Shown here: positions 5,722 through 10,970 of the stretch, piece after piece | Layout: every line of letters begins with the position of its first letter | Position numbering within the stretch: the first letter of the stretch is position 1 | DNA from: Armatimonadota bacterium | GTDB lineage: Bacteria > Armatimonadota > Hebobacteria > Hebobacterales > WVXJ01 | DNA: 10,970 bases | Assembly: GCA_011773575.1 (NCBI GenBank) | Contig: WVXJ01000081.1 | Coordinates: forward strand, 2,261-13,230 | Direction of reading: 5' to 3' | Notes under the pieces: generated by a model | The model's input: the letters and a program-made list of their open reading frames with translations, nothing else | The model's database searches: none | Told to the model about the DNA's origin: nothing | Made by a program: the position numbers and the translations under genes

Positions 5722-6378
5722 CTACAGCCGACGGTTGATGCTTATACCGAGGCCAAAGTCATCAAAATCGTCCAGAGCCGCGGTGTGAAACTGCACTGTA
5801 GAACCTACTGCAAAACGGATGCCTGCATTGAACTCTTCGCCGTCGTGCTCCACCATGAGAGTTGCGGTATTACCCACTCCTGCGGAGACACCCCAGAAGA
5901 GCCCGTCCAGCCGACCATCGCCGACCCCGGCATGGAGCGTCAGATTAAAAACTTCGCGATGAAAGACTTCTGACAACGGGACTAATGATTTGCTGATGAC
6001 CAAATAGGAAGTACGGTTACGCTCATCGGCAACATCATTGATTCCCACGGCGATTTTCGGGCGGGTGAAAGACTCGCTCTGAAGGCCGAGTTTTCCGTTC
6101 AAGAGTATGTCTGCGTCCCCACCCTCCGGCCGCTCCCTCGCCGCGCCCACCTCCAGGCCCGGAAGCAGGCCGATGTTGGCCGCCAGGACCGTGTGACTTT
6201 CCCCCTTATCCCTTTCCACTGTGAATACGGCGAGATTGTATTCACCCATGTCCAGGGAGTCCGCGGTGGGTATATTGACCAGCCCGCTGTAGCCGCGGAA
6301 CGAAGAACCGGCAAAGGCCGCCGCCGACAGCAGAAGCGCGCACATCAGGGAAAACAGCAGTATCGTCATAACCCGCAT
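5722..6378 (-). CDS. Secreted beta-barrel-like protein with N-terminal NIPTAD motif (YjbH-like)
   Basis: 218 residues with a typical signal peptide: MRVMTILLFSLMCALLLSAA and cleavage after AFA near residue 23. The mature N-terminus, GYSGLVNIPTADSLDMGEYN, resembles the start of YjbH-type outer-membrane proteins. The rest alternates polar and apolar residues in short strands (LAVFTVERD, VLAANIGLLPGLEVGAAR, ILLNGKLGLQSE, PKIAVGINDV), as in a small barrel, and it closes with GLGISINRRL. Location: periplasm or outer membrane, inferred. AGGAGG lies 5-6 bases upstream of the ATG at 6378. The gene at 9532 carries the same GL-x-NIPTAD motif, so the two are paralogues flanking the MerR-aquaporin cluster. 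Exact function unknown; YjbH itself is linked to exopolysaccharide production. Confidence 0.7.
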   Translation of the reverse strand: MRVMTILLFSLMCALLLSAAAFAGSSFRGYSGLVNIPTADSLDMGEYNLAVFTVERDKGESHTVLAANIGLLPGLEVGAARERPEGGDADILLNGKLGLQSESFTRPKIAVGINDVADERNRTSYLVISKSLVPLSEVFHREVFNLTLHAGVGDGRLDGLFWGVSAGVGNTATLMVEHDGEEFNAGIRFAVGSTVQFHTAALDDFDDFGLGISINRRL

Positions 6379-6686
6379 CTTCTCCTCCTACTCTGAGGCT
6401 GGCTAATCTTTTCCCCGGTGTAGGAGTGAACTCCTGCTGTGTCTTGTCCGGTTCGAGGAGACGGTTTCATATGGGTTTATCTAGAAAGAGAGGCCCTCCG
6501 GCTCAGGCTGGCGGGAAGGGAGCAGCAACTCCTAGGCCGGAGGGCGGAGGACTATGGGTAGGCTACATATTCCTGTGACGAAGTGAGACGAAGGGGGTTC
6601 CCTGGCTGGGAGCAAAAATTGTGCGTCAATTCGCAGAACTGCGCGGGATGCCGCTTGAGAGGATGATAGAGGCAGTGCCGAGGTGG
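6379..6686. other. 308-base intergenic region with hairpins
   Basis: It contains the 6493-6545 hairpin and AGGAGTGAACTCCT at 6422-6435, an inverted repeat about 45 bases upstream of the NIPTAD gene start that could be a small operator or leader hairpin. GACGAAGTGAGACGAAG near 6573-6589 may be a repeat remnant. No gene was found on either strand. Confidence 0.45.
6493..6545 (-). terminator. Large hairpin, possible terminator of the MerR-type gene
   Basis: GCCCTCCGGC (6493-6502) and GCCGGAGGGC (6536-6545) form a perfect 10-bp stem. Inside it GGAG/CTCC (6519-6522 and 6529-6532) can form a second helix. Read on the reverse strand, the stem is followed by CTCTCTTTCT, a pyrimidine-rich tail. It lies about 140 bases beyond the stop of the MerR-type gene and upstream of the NIPTAD gene. 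A structured leader of the latter is an alternative. No known riboswitch core was recognised. Confidence 0.4.
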
Positions 6687-7415
6687 TCACCCTGCTATGC
6701 GGGACTGGAGCAACTGCTCCAATTTCGCCTCTGAGAGGGCTTTGCCTGCGCTGATGATCTTGCCATTGAACATGATAGTAGGGGTAAGGAGGATTCCGAA
6801 CTGCTCTGCCTCGGGTGAAAGGATATCGTGTTTGTGGATTTCCACAGGTATCCTGTGCTTGGCGGCGAGCCTTCTGATGATTCTTTCCGCCTGAATGCAG
6901 CGAGTGCAGGAGAAAACAGCGCCAAATTCCTCTACCCCGAAGAAAAGCCGGAATTCCAGGGGGGTCTTTTCCGCTGTTGCCGGTTCAGCCACCGCGCTGG
7001 AGGCTCCTTCAGTGGAGTCGGCGGCTGCGACCGGCGGGCGGGCGGCCTCAGGCTTCTCAATGCTCCCTGTATCCCTTCCTGTGGCCATTTCGGGGATGTT
7101 CAGATGTGGAGCACACTTGGCGATCTGCTCGCTGGAGCAGTGTTTTATCTCCCAACAGGGAATGAGGTCGAGCAGGCGGCGGATGGCGGTGGTGGTAAGG
7201 CCGTGTTCGTGCACAAGTTCCCGGATACAGCGGATCCAGACCAGATCCTGGTTCGAGTAAAGCCGCCGGCCGCCTTCGGAGCGCCGGTGAGGCCGGATAA
7301 GCCCTTCTTCTTCATACAGCCTGAGAGTGCGAGGACTCAGCCCCGCCAGTTGACAGGCTACTGACATCGGATAAAGCCCTCGATTCTTGGTAACGGCCGT
7401 TCTCATCTGCCTCAT
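6687..7415 (-). CDS. MerR-family regulator fused to a thioredoxin-like CxxC domain
   Basis: About 242 residues. Residues 15-85 are a MerR/HspR-type winged helix: YPMSVACQLAGLSPRTLRLYEEEGLIRPHR, then GGRRLYSNQDLVWIRCIREL and GLTTTAIRRLLDL. Next comes a cysteine cluster, P-C87-W-E-I-K-H-C93 and Cys101. A Pro/Ala-rich linker (about 108-150) leads to a thioredoxin-fold domain (152-240) with C170-T-R-C173, HKHDI and the cis-Pro region LTPTIMFNG at 210-218. MerR proteins bind DNA between promoter elements; a fused dithiol domain could sense redox state or thiol-reactive metalloids (inference). The start is uncertain. The frame opens with TTG at 7454; ATGs at 7415 or 7406 are more likely, and a better Shine-Dalgarno precedes the Met at 7367, but that would cut into the first strand of the DNA-binding domain. 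It is divergent from the aquaglyceroporin. Confidence 0.8.
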   Translation of the reverse strand: MRQMRTAVTKNRGLYPMSVACQLAGLSPRTLRLYEEEGLIRPHRRSEGGRRLYSNQDLVWIRCIRELVHEHGLTTTAIRRLLDLIPCWEIKHCSSEQIAKCAPHLNIPEMATGRDTGSIEKPEAARPPVAAADSTEGASSAVAEPATAEKTPLEFRLFFGVEEFGAVFSCTRCIQAERIIRRLAAKHRIPVEIHKHDILSPEAEQFGILLTPTIMFNGKIISAGKALSEAKLEQLLQSRIAG

Positions 7416-7580
7416 ATCATCTTGAAAGATGCGCTTATGGCACAATCTTATCAAGTTGGCCGCTGCGCGTCAAGTAGTTTGGCTAAAATTAATGCCACCT
7501 TTTGTTCCCAGAATTGACCCAGTGGTTTTATACTTCCACGGTACAATTTCCACAGACTGAAGCAACGGGAGGCTTCTCCA
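7416..7580. promoter_or_regulatory. Divergent promoter/operator region between the MerR-type gene and the aquaglyceroporin
   Basis: Elements seen: CATCTTGAAAGATG (7419-7432), an inverted repeat next to the MerR-type start; two TCAAG repeats (7452 and 7477); TTGACC (7514-7519) and TACAAT (7542-7547) facing the aquaglyceroporin, with a long 22-base spacer that holds GTGG/CCAC arms. MerR-family operators sit between over-spaced -35 and -10 elements (usually 19-20 bases), so the layout is suggestive, but 22 is longer than usual. TATACT at 7529-7534 is an alternative -10. Confidence 0.35.
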
Positions 7581-8468
7581 ATGTCTGAGGCAACCGCAAG
7601 CGTGAGGAGTAAACCCGAAGAGAAAAGGAGCCAACCTTCTCTCTCGGGGCAGTGTTTCGCTGAGTTTTTCGGCACTCTTATTCTCGTCTTCTTCGGAGTT
7701 GGTTCAGTGAACACTGCAGTGGCAACCGGCGCCCAGCAGGGGCTGTGGCAAGTGGCTGTGGTGTGGGGATTTGGAATCGCCCTCGCCATCTACACGGTGG
7801 GGGCGGTGAGCGGTGCGCACATCAATCCCGCCATCACCATTGCCATGGCGATCTGGCGGGGCTTTCCGGGCAAGAAGGTTGTTCCCTACATTCTGTCGCA
7901 ATTGGCGGGGGCGATCTGCGGTTCACTCATTCTCTTTGCCCTCTTCCACGGTGCGATTGCTCACTTCGAGTCGGTGCAGGGGATTCTTCGCGGCGCACCG
8001 GGGAGCCAGTTGTCGGGGATGATGTTCGGGGAGTACTTCCCCAACCCGGCCATCTTCGGGACAACCCCGGAGGCCTTTGCGCAAGTCTCGATGGCGACGG
8101 CGATGTTGGCGGAGGCGATTGGAACCGCGCTGTTGGCGTGTTTCGTATTTGCTGTTACGGAGACTCGCAATCCTCTGAACCCCCGCTTTATGGCACCTTT
8201 GTTCATCGGGATGACAGTGGCCATCATCATTTCCATCGTGGCACCTCTGACCCAGGCAGCGCTAAATCCGGCGCGTGATTTCGGGCCTCGGCTGGTCTCT
8301 TATTTCTTCGGCTGGGGAGAGATTGCCATCCCCGGACCACGGAATGGTTTCTTCACGGTCTACATCCTGGCACCGATAATCGGCGCTGTGGCGGGGGCGG
8401 GGGTCTACCAATGGCTTGTCAAACCGCAGTTGGCTGGCGGTGCGGCGGAGCCCGAAAACGCGGCCTAG
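7581..8468 (+). CDS. Aquaglyceroporin (MIP family), possible metalloid channel
   Basis: 295 residues with six hydrophobic helices and two half-helices. The NPA boxes are present: SGAHINPAIT (Asn82-Ala84) and LNPARDFGPR (Asn229-Ala231, then Arg232-Asp233). The Asp after NPAR is the hallmark of glycerol-conducting aquaglyceroporins such as GlpF, as opposed to water-only aquaporins. The N-terminal 22 residues are hydrophilic and cytoplasmic; FAEFFGTLILVFFGVGSVN is helix 1. It has GGGAGG 8 bases upstream of the ATG. Known aquaglyceroporins carry glycerol, urea and uncharged As(OH)3 or Sb(OH)3, and AqpS-type members sit in ars operons beside ArsC. Here an arsC-like gene lies 1.8 kb downstream and a thiol-type regulator is divergent. 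A metalloid role is thus plausible but unproven; glycerol uptake is the alternative, although no glpK is seen. Confidence 0.92.
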   Translation: MSEATASVRSKPEEKRSQPSLSGQCFAEFFGTLILVFFGVGSVNTAVATGAQQGLWQVAVVWGFGIALAIYTVGAVSGAHINPAITIAMAIWRGFPGKKVVPYILSQLAGAICGSLILFALFHGAIAHFESVQGILRGAPGSQLSGMMFGEYFPNPAIFGTTPEAFAQVSMATAMLAEAIGTALLACFVFAVTETRNPLNPRFMAPLFIGMTVAIIISIVAPLTQAALNPARDFGPRLVSYFFGWGEIAIPGPRNGFFTVYILAPIIGAVAGAGVYQWLVKPQLAGGAAEPENAA

Positions 8469-8520
8469 TCTGGTTTGCGAGAAACGCTTCGAGAACTGAG
8501 AAAAACTGTAGGAGGATGCA

Positions 8521-8946
8521 ATGAAAGAGAATGGATTCAAAGTGGCTGTACTGCCGTGTAATGGAATTGGCAGACTGTCTTCCACGATCGTGCGGCAGGC
8601 CGGTTACAGGTTGGAGGAGTTGAGGCCCGGGCAGGTAGTAATGTTGTCGGTAAATGCTCTGGCCGTAAATGAAGAAGAAGAGATGGTTAAACTGGTGCGT
8701 TATCCGCTGTTGGTGATAGATGCCTGTCGTCCGCATTGTGCCAGCGCGCTTGTGCGGGAGCTTGGGAAGAAGCCGACGGCGAGCCTGTATGTGCCGGATG
8801 TAGCGGCGGAGATGAAGATATCGCTGGGGGGAGAAAAGCGCCGCGGCCTGGGCAAGCGAGGGAAGGATTTGGCAGAAGCTGTTGCACAGAAGGCTGCGGC
8901 CGAGGTGGATCGCATTATTGCGGACGAGATGTTGAGCACATTGTAG
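8521..8946 (+). CDS. DGC-type putative zinc-binding protein (first copy)
   Basis: 141 residues, with AGGAGG 7 bases before the ATG. The pattern fits the DGC-domain family of putative metal-binding proteins: V-A-V-L-P-C13-NGIGRLSSTIVRQAGY at the N-terminus, and VIDAC69-R-P-H-C73-ASALVRELG in the middle, replacing the usual DGCP-x-x-CA. The second conserved cysteine position of the family, around residue 43 (QVVMLSVNAL), is Ser/Val here, so only three cysteines remain. The C-terminal third is a charged helix (LAEAVAQKAAAEVDRII). It sits 52 bases after the aquaglyceroporin and is probably co-transcribed. DGC proteins have no settled function; they are annotated as zinc-binding and are found in metal and arsenic gene neighbourhoods (from memory). 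Confidence 0.72.
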   Translation: MKENGFKVAVLPCNGIGRLSSTIVRQAGYRLEELRPGQVVMLSVNALAVNEEEEMVKLVRYPLLVIDACRPHCASALVRELGKKPTASLYVPDVAAEMKISLGGEKRRGLGKRGKDLAEAVAQKAAAEVDRIIADEMLSTL

Positions 8947-8950
8947 TGGA

Positions 8951-9019
8951 GTTGTAAGTTGAGGATTCAGAGTTGGGCCCGCCTTCGCCAAGGCTACGGC
9001 GGGTGAAAGTTGAGAGTTG
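8951..9019. repeat. AGTTGA-rich repeat (copy 2) enclosing a 26-nt palindrome
   Basis: GTTGTAAGTTGAGGATTCAG with AGTTGG precedes, and GAAAGTTGAGAGTTGAATCC follows, the palindrome at 8978-9003. The flanks match the repeat at 5188-5215. It looks like one dispersed element inserted in, or interrupting, the other. It lies between the two DGC genes. Confidence 0.65.
8978..9003. repeat. 26-nt palindromic repeat (copy at the DGC gap)
   Basis: CCCGCCTTCGCCAAGGCTAC and GGCGGG. Inverted, it differs at a single base from the copy in the SRP RNA (659-684), and it differs at three positions from 5387-5412. The outer six base pairs are perfect. It could form a hairpin in mRNA between the two DGC genes and so alter their relative expression. 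Confidence 0.85.
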
Positions 9020-9073
9020 AATCCGTCAGACTTGTGGCGGTGGAAAATTCTGAGATCATTTGAGGAGGGAATC

Positions 9074-9469
9074 ATGGCGGAGAAAGTAACACTTCAACCT
9101 TGTCTGGCGCAGGACAGACTTTCCATAATCGCCCGACAGGCCTGTTATGTGGTGCACGAGGATTGGCGGCCGGAGCAGACGGTATTGGGTTGCGCGCCGG
9201 CCCTGAATGCCGGGGTGCAGGAGGACATTGATTTCATCAAACTCTATCCGGTAATCGCCGTCGAGTCCTGTGAAAAGGACTGTTCCACAAAACTGGTGGC
9301 GAAATCGGGAGAGAAAGCAACGGTAACCTTGCGGATGCCGGAGATATTGGCCGAGATCGGAGCAGACCCGTCTTCGGTTCCGGAGGGCCACGTGGATTGC
9401 GAACACGAAGTTGTGCAAGCGGTGGCGCAGCGGCTGCTGGCGGAGGTGGACAGGCTGCTGGCCAAGTAA
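9074..9469 (+). CDS. DGC-type putative zinc-binding protein (second copy)
   Basis: 131 residues. GAGGAGGG lies just before the ATG at 9074, which is preferred over an in-frame ATG at 9017 that would run back into the repeat. The order matches the first DGC copy: VTLQPC10-LAQDRLSIIARQAC24, VLGC40-APALNAG, and VESC66-E-K-D-C70-STKLV, with a charged C-terminal helix (VVQAVAQRLLAEVDRLL). Here the cysteine missing from the first copy is present (Cys40), so the classical four-cysteine set (10, 40, 66, 70) is complete; Cys24 and Cys109 are extra. The two copies share little sequence beyond these landmarks, which suggests old duplication or separate acquisition. It lies in the same direction as the aquaglyceroporin. 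Likely metal or metalloid binding or transfer; unproven. Confidence 0.74.
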   Translation: MAEKVTLQPCLAQDRLSIIARQACYVVHEDWRPEQTVLGCAPALNAGVQEDIDFIKLYPVIAVESCEKDCSTKLVAKSGEKATVTLRMPEILAEIGADPSSVPEGHVDCEHEVVQAVAQRLLAEVDRLLAK

Positions 9470-9531
9470 TTTCTTGCAATAGATAAGTTCCCCCAAGTTG
9501 AAACGAGACTCATAGAATGAAAGGAATGAAA

Positions 9532-10203
9532 ATGCAATCCGTATCGTGTCGCGCGATACTATTATATCTGGTCGGAGTTAGTCTTATATTGGGCATTACC
9601 GGCGCAGCTTTTGCCACCCCTACGGGACTGAATAACATTCCCACTGCTGATGCAGTCTCCAAAGACCTGCTCGTATTGCAAGGATTCAGTGAATTTGGAG
9701 GAGAGCGCAGCCCAGGGTGGTTTGTGGGCGCTAAATACGGCCCCCTCGAGAATGTTGAAATCGGCATAGATGATAAAGCGGCCGGCAGCGGAACCGCGGC
9801 CGGCCCTGTCTTGCAGGGGAAGTTTCGGCTCCCCCTGAGGGAGAATTGTGCCGCAGCTCTGGGAGCGGCAAACATCTCTGATAATAGTGACCGCAATGGA
9901 CATTCCTTTCCCTACTTCGTACTATCACATGACTTGGGCGAGATGAATGCTCATCTGGGTTATAGCTGGCAGAAAGCTAATCAGGCTTGGTTTGTGGGAG
10001 TGGACCGGGCGGTTACTCCAAGACTCACCTTGCGTGCGGATTGGACGGAGGTGGAAGATGGAGATGAATCCTTGGCCAGCCTGGGATTCATCAGGGAGAT
10101 AGATGCGCAGTGGCTGGTCGAAGCATGGGCCTCGTTTCCGACGGCACACGGTGAGCACACGGCCTATGTCGCCAAATTTGACTATGTTGTTCCTTTGAAG
10201 TAG
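9532..10203 (+). CDS. Secreted beta-barrel-like protein with NIPTAD motif (second copy)
   Basis: 223 residues from the ATG at 9532, which has AAGGA six bases upstream; ATGs at 9517 and 9526 are also possible. The signal peptide RAILLYLVGVSLILGITGAA ends at AFA, followed by TPTGLNNIPTADAVSKDLLV, nearly the same motif as GLVNIPTADSLDMGEYN in the protein at 5722-6378. The remainder is built of short alternating strands: GWFVGAKYGPLENVEIGIDD, AWFVGVDRAVTPRLTLRADW and WLVEAWASFP, ending FDYVVPLK. A small outer-membrane barrel or lipid-facing surface protein is likely. It follows the second DGC gene by 62 bases and precedes arsC, so it may belong to the same transcript. Function unknown. Confidence 0.68.
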   Translation: MQSVSCRAILLYLVGVSLILGITGAAFATPTGLNNIPTADAVSKDLLVLQGFSEFGGERSPGWFVGAKYGPLENVEIGIDDKAAGSGTAAGPVLQGKFRLPLRENCAAALGAANISDNSDRNGHSFPYFVLSHDLGEMNAHLGYSWQKANQAWFVGVDRAVTPRLTLRADWTEVEDGDESLASLGFIREIDAQWLVEAWASFPTAHGEHTAYVAKFDYVVPLK

Positions 10204-10242
10204 CCGGAGAGCACAACGCGGGACTTTCTCGGTGGTAGAATA

Positions 10243-10268
10243 GGCTGCGGCATATCTTCGCCGCAGCC
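10243..10268 (+). promoter_or_regulatory. Strong hairpin in the arsC leader
   Basis: GGCTGCGGC (10243-10251) and GCCGCAGCC (10260-10268) make a perfect 9-bp stem with loop ATATCTTC, about 20 bases before the arsC start. No T tract follows, so it is not a standard intrinsic terminator. It could stabilise or attenuate the downstream message. Confidence 0.45.
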
Positions 10269-10288
10269 AGGAGACCGAGGAGTCCGTT

Positions 10289-10702
10289 ATGAAGAAAGTG
10301 TTCTTTGTCTGTGTGGGCAACTCCGCCCGCAGCCAGATGGCGGAGGCCTTTTTCAATCACCTGGCCCAAGGCAAAGCGCAGGCGTCTTCGGCGGGGACTT
10401 CGCCCGCCGGTCAGGTGGCTCCCCTCGCGGTAGAGGTGATGAACGAGGTGGACATTGACATGAGCCATCAGTACCCCAAACCTCTCACTCAAGATATGAT
10501 GGAGGAGGCCGATCGTATTATCTCCATGGGCTGTGGAGTGAAGGAGACTTGCCCTGTTTCTCTGGGGGCGAAGATTGATGAGGATTGGGGGATTGATGAT
10601 CCCTTTGGAAAGCCGGAAGAGATGCGAGAAATCAGAGATGAGATCCGCAGGAGGGTTAAACTTCTGCTGGAGCAACTCGGCATTCCGCACTCATCGGAAT
10701 GA
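10289..10702 (+). CDS. arsC: Thioredoxin-coupled arsenate reductase, low-molecular-weight phosphatase fold
   Basis: 137 residues. The N-terminal P-loop is VCVGNSARSQMAEAF with nucleophile Cys8 and Arg14. Cys82 and Cys88 (MGCGVKETCP) match the resolving cysteine pair of Bacillus/Staphylococcus-type ArsC (C10, C82, C89). DWGIDDP at 99-105 carries the acid aspartate of this fold. Together these favour ArsC over a plain tyrosine phosphatase, which lacks the later two cysteines. Reaction: arsenate to arsenite, with the disulfide regenerated by thioredoxin. GAGGAG lies 7 bases before the ATG. The nearby aquaglyceroporin could export arsenite; no ArsB, Acr3 or ArsR is in the window. The 3' end overlaps the convergent HD-GYP gene by about 47 bases. 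Confidence 0.9.
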   Translation: MKKVFFVCVGNSARSQMAEAFFNHLAQGKAQASSAGTSPAGQVAPLAVEVMNEVDIDMSHQYPKPLTQDMMEEADRIISMGCGVKETCPVSLGAKIDEDWGIDDPFGKPEEMREIRDEIRRRVKLLLEQLGIPHSSE

Positions 10703-10970
10703 GGCCTCGCGTGCGAAGTATTTCTGTGAGGACATCTATCACCTTGGGATCGTAGCGAACCCCGCGGCTGGCGCAGATGCGAGCCAGCGCTTCTTGTGCG
10801 GAAAGCGGCGAACTCGCTTCATTTCCTTCCGTCAGTTCCGTATAGGCCTGAGCCACGGCCAGGATTCTCGCTCCCAATGGGATCCATTCACCCTTCATCC
10901 CGGAGGGATAACCCAGGCCGTCATAACGCTCCTGTTGATGACGGACGAGCAAGGCCACCGAGCGCAAGAA
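10656..10970 (-). CDS. HD-GYP-type domain protein, C-terminal fragment
   Basis: The frame is open at the window edge; about 104 residues are visible and no start is seen. RHQQERYDGLGYPSGMKGEW followed by IPLGARILAVAQAYTELT matches the second half of the HD-GYP domain (HHExxDGxGYP and IPLxARILAVAD). The later stretch (PLSAQEALARICASRGVRYDPKVIDVL) is the usual C-terminal helical part (G-x-x-FDPxVV). HD-GYP proteins hydrolyse cyclic di-GMP. Here the two metal-ligand histidines of the HHE motif read Gln-Gln (HQQE) and Asp of AVAD is Gln, so activity may be reduced or lost. The HD pair would lie outside the window. The TAA stop lies inside the convergent arsC, an unusual overlap, so the true stop and the arsC 3' end deserve checking. 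Confidence 0.78.
   Translation of the reverse strand, partial: FLRSVALLVRHQQERYDGLGYPSGMKGEWIPLGARILAVAQAYTELTEGNEASSPLSAQEALARICASRGVRYDPKVIDVLTEILRTRGLIPMSAECRVAPAEV

Noticed and set aside
5606..5788. 60-codon open frame, forward
   Set aside because: It crosses a repeat fragment and the 3' end of the NIPTAD gene and has no protein features.
6379..6686. Riboswitch (cyclic di-GMP, FMN, TPP, SAM or cobalamin)
   Set aside because: I looked for the core sequences of these classes on both strands and found none; only generic hairpins are present.
6828..7364. 178-codon forward open frame
   Set aside because: It is antisense to the MerR-thioredoxin gene, which has clear conserved motifs in the reverse frame.

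Overview
The window looks like chromosomal DNA of a diderm (Gram-negative-type) bacterium of moderate to high GC that I cannot place securely. It encodes a long SRP RNA with an Alu domain, as in Bacillus and several deep-branching phyla, but also two secreted proteins that resemble outer-membrane beta-barrels. Intergenic DNA is crowded with short palindromic repeats of the kind seen in many uncultured candidate-phylum genomes. An Armatimonadota-like or candidate-phylum origin is a guess.

Layout. Bases 1-564 are the C-terminal end of a glycoside hydrolase family 2-like protein. A sigma70-type promoter and a long SRP RNA follow (about 621-924). A 26-nt palindrome appears to be inserted in the Alu domain of this RNA. 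Next is a tightly coupled three-gene operon: an HDAC/AcuC-like deacetylase, a GNAT acetyltransferase and a Nudix hydrolase. The two junctions are 4-base ATGA overlaps. A repeat-rich gap leads to an Fe-S protein gene (3350-4180) whose reading frame is interrupted by one in-frame TGA. It converges on a reverse-strand QueG-like double [4Fe-4S] protein. Two reverse-strand tRNA genes, Gln(CUG) and Glu(CUC), share a plausible upstream promoter. The leader of this tRNA unit is filled with palindromic repeats.

The right half is the most unusual part. A reverse-strand signal-peptide beta-barrel-like protein with an N-terminal NIPTAD motif lies beside a MerR-type regulator fused to a thioredoxin-like CxxC domain. 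That regulator is divergent from a forward array of an aquaglyceroporin, two diverged DGC-type cysteine proteins, a second NIPTAD protein and a thioredoxin-type arsenate reductase. Established biology supports pairing an aquaglyceroporin with ArsC in arsenic detoxification: arsenate is reduced and arsenite leaves through the channel. A thiol-sensing MerR fusion, DGC proteins and barrel proteins beside this pair suggest a metalloid or redox response module. That link is inferred from gene order. No ArsR, ArsB or Acr3 is visible in the window. The window closes with the C-terminal part of an HD-GYP-type protein on the reverse strand, converging on and overlapping the 3' end of arsC.

At least three dispersed repeat families are visible: a 26-nt palindrome (659, 5311, 5387, 8978), a longer inverted pair near 3021-3103 with a partial copy at 5677, and an AGTTGA-rich repeat near 5188 and 8950.
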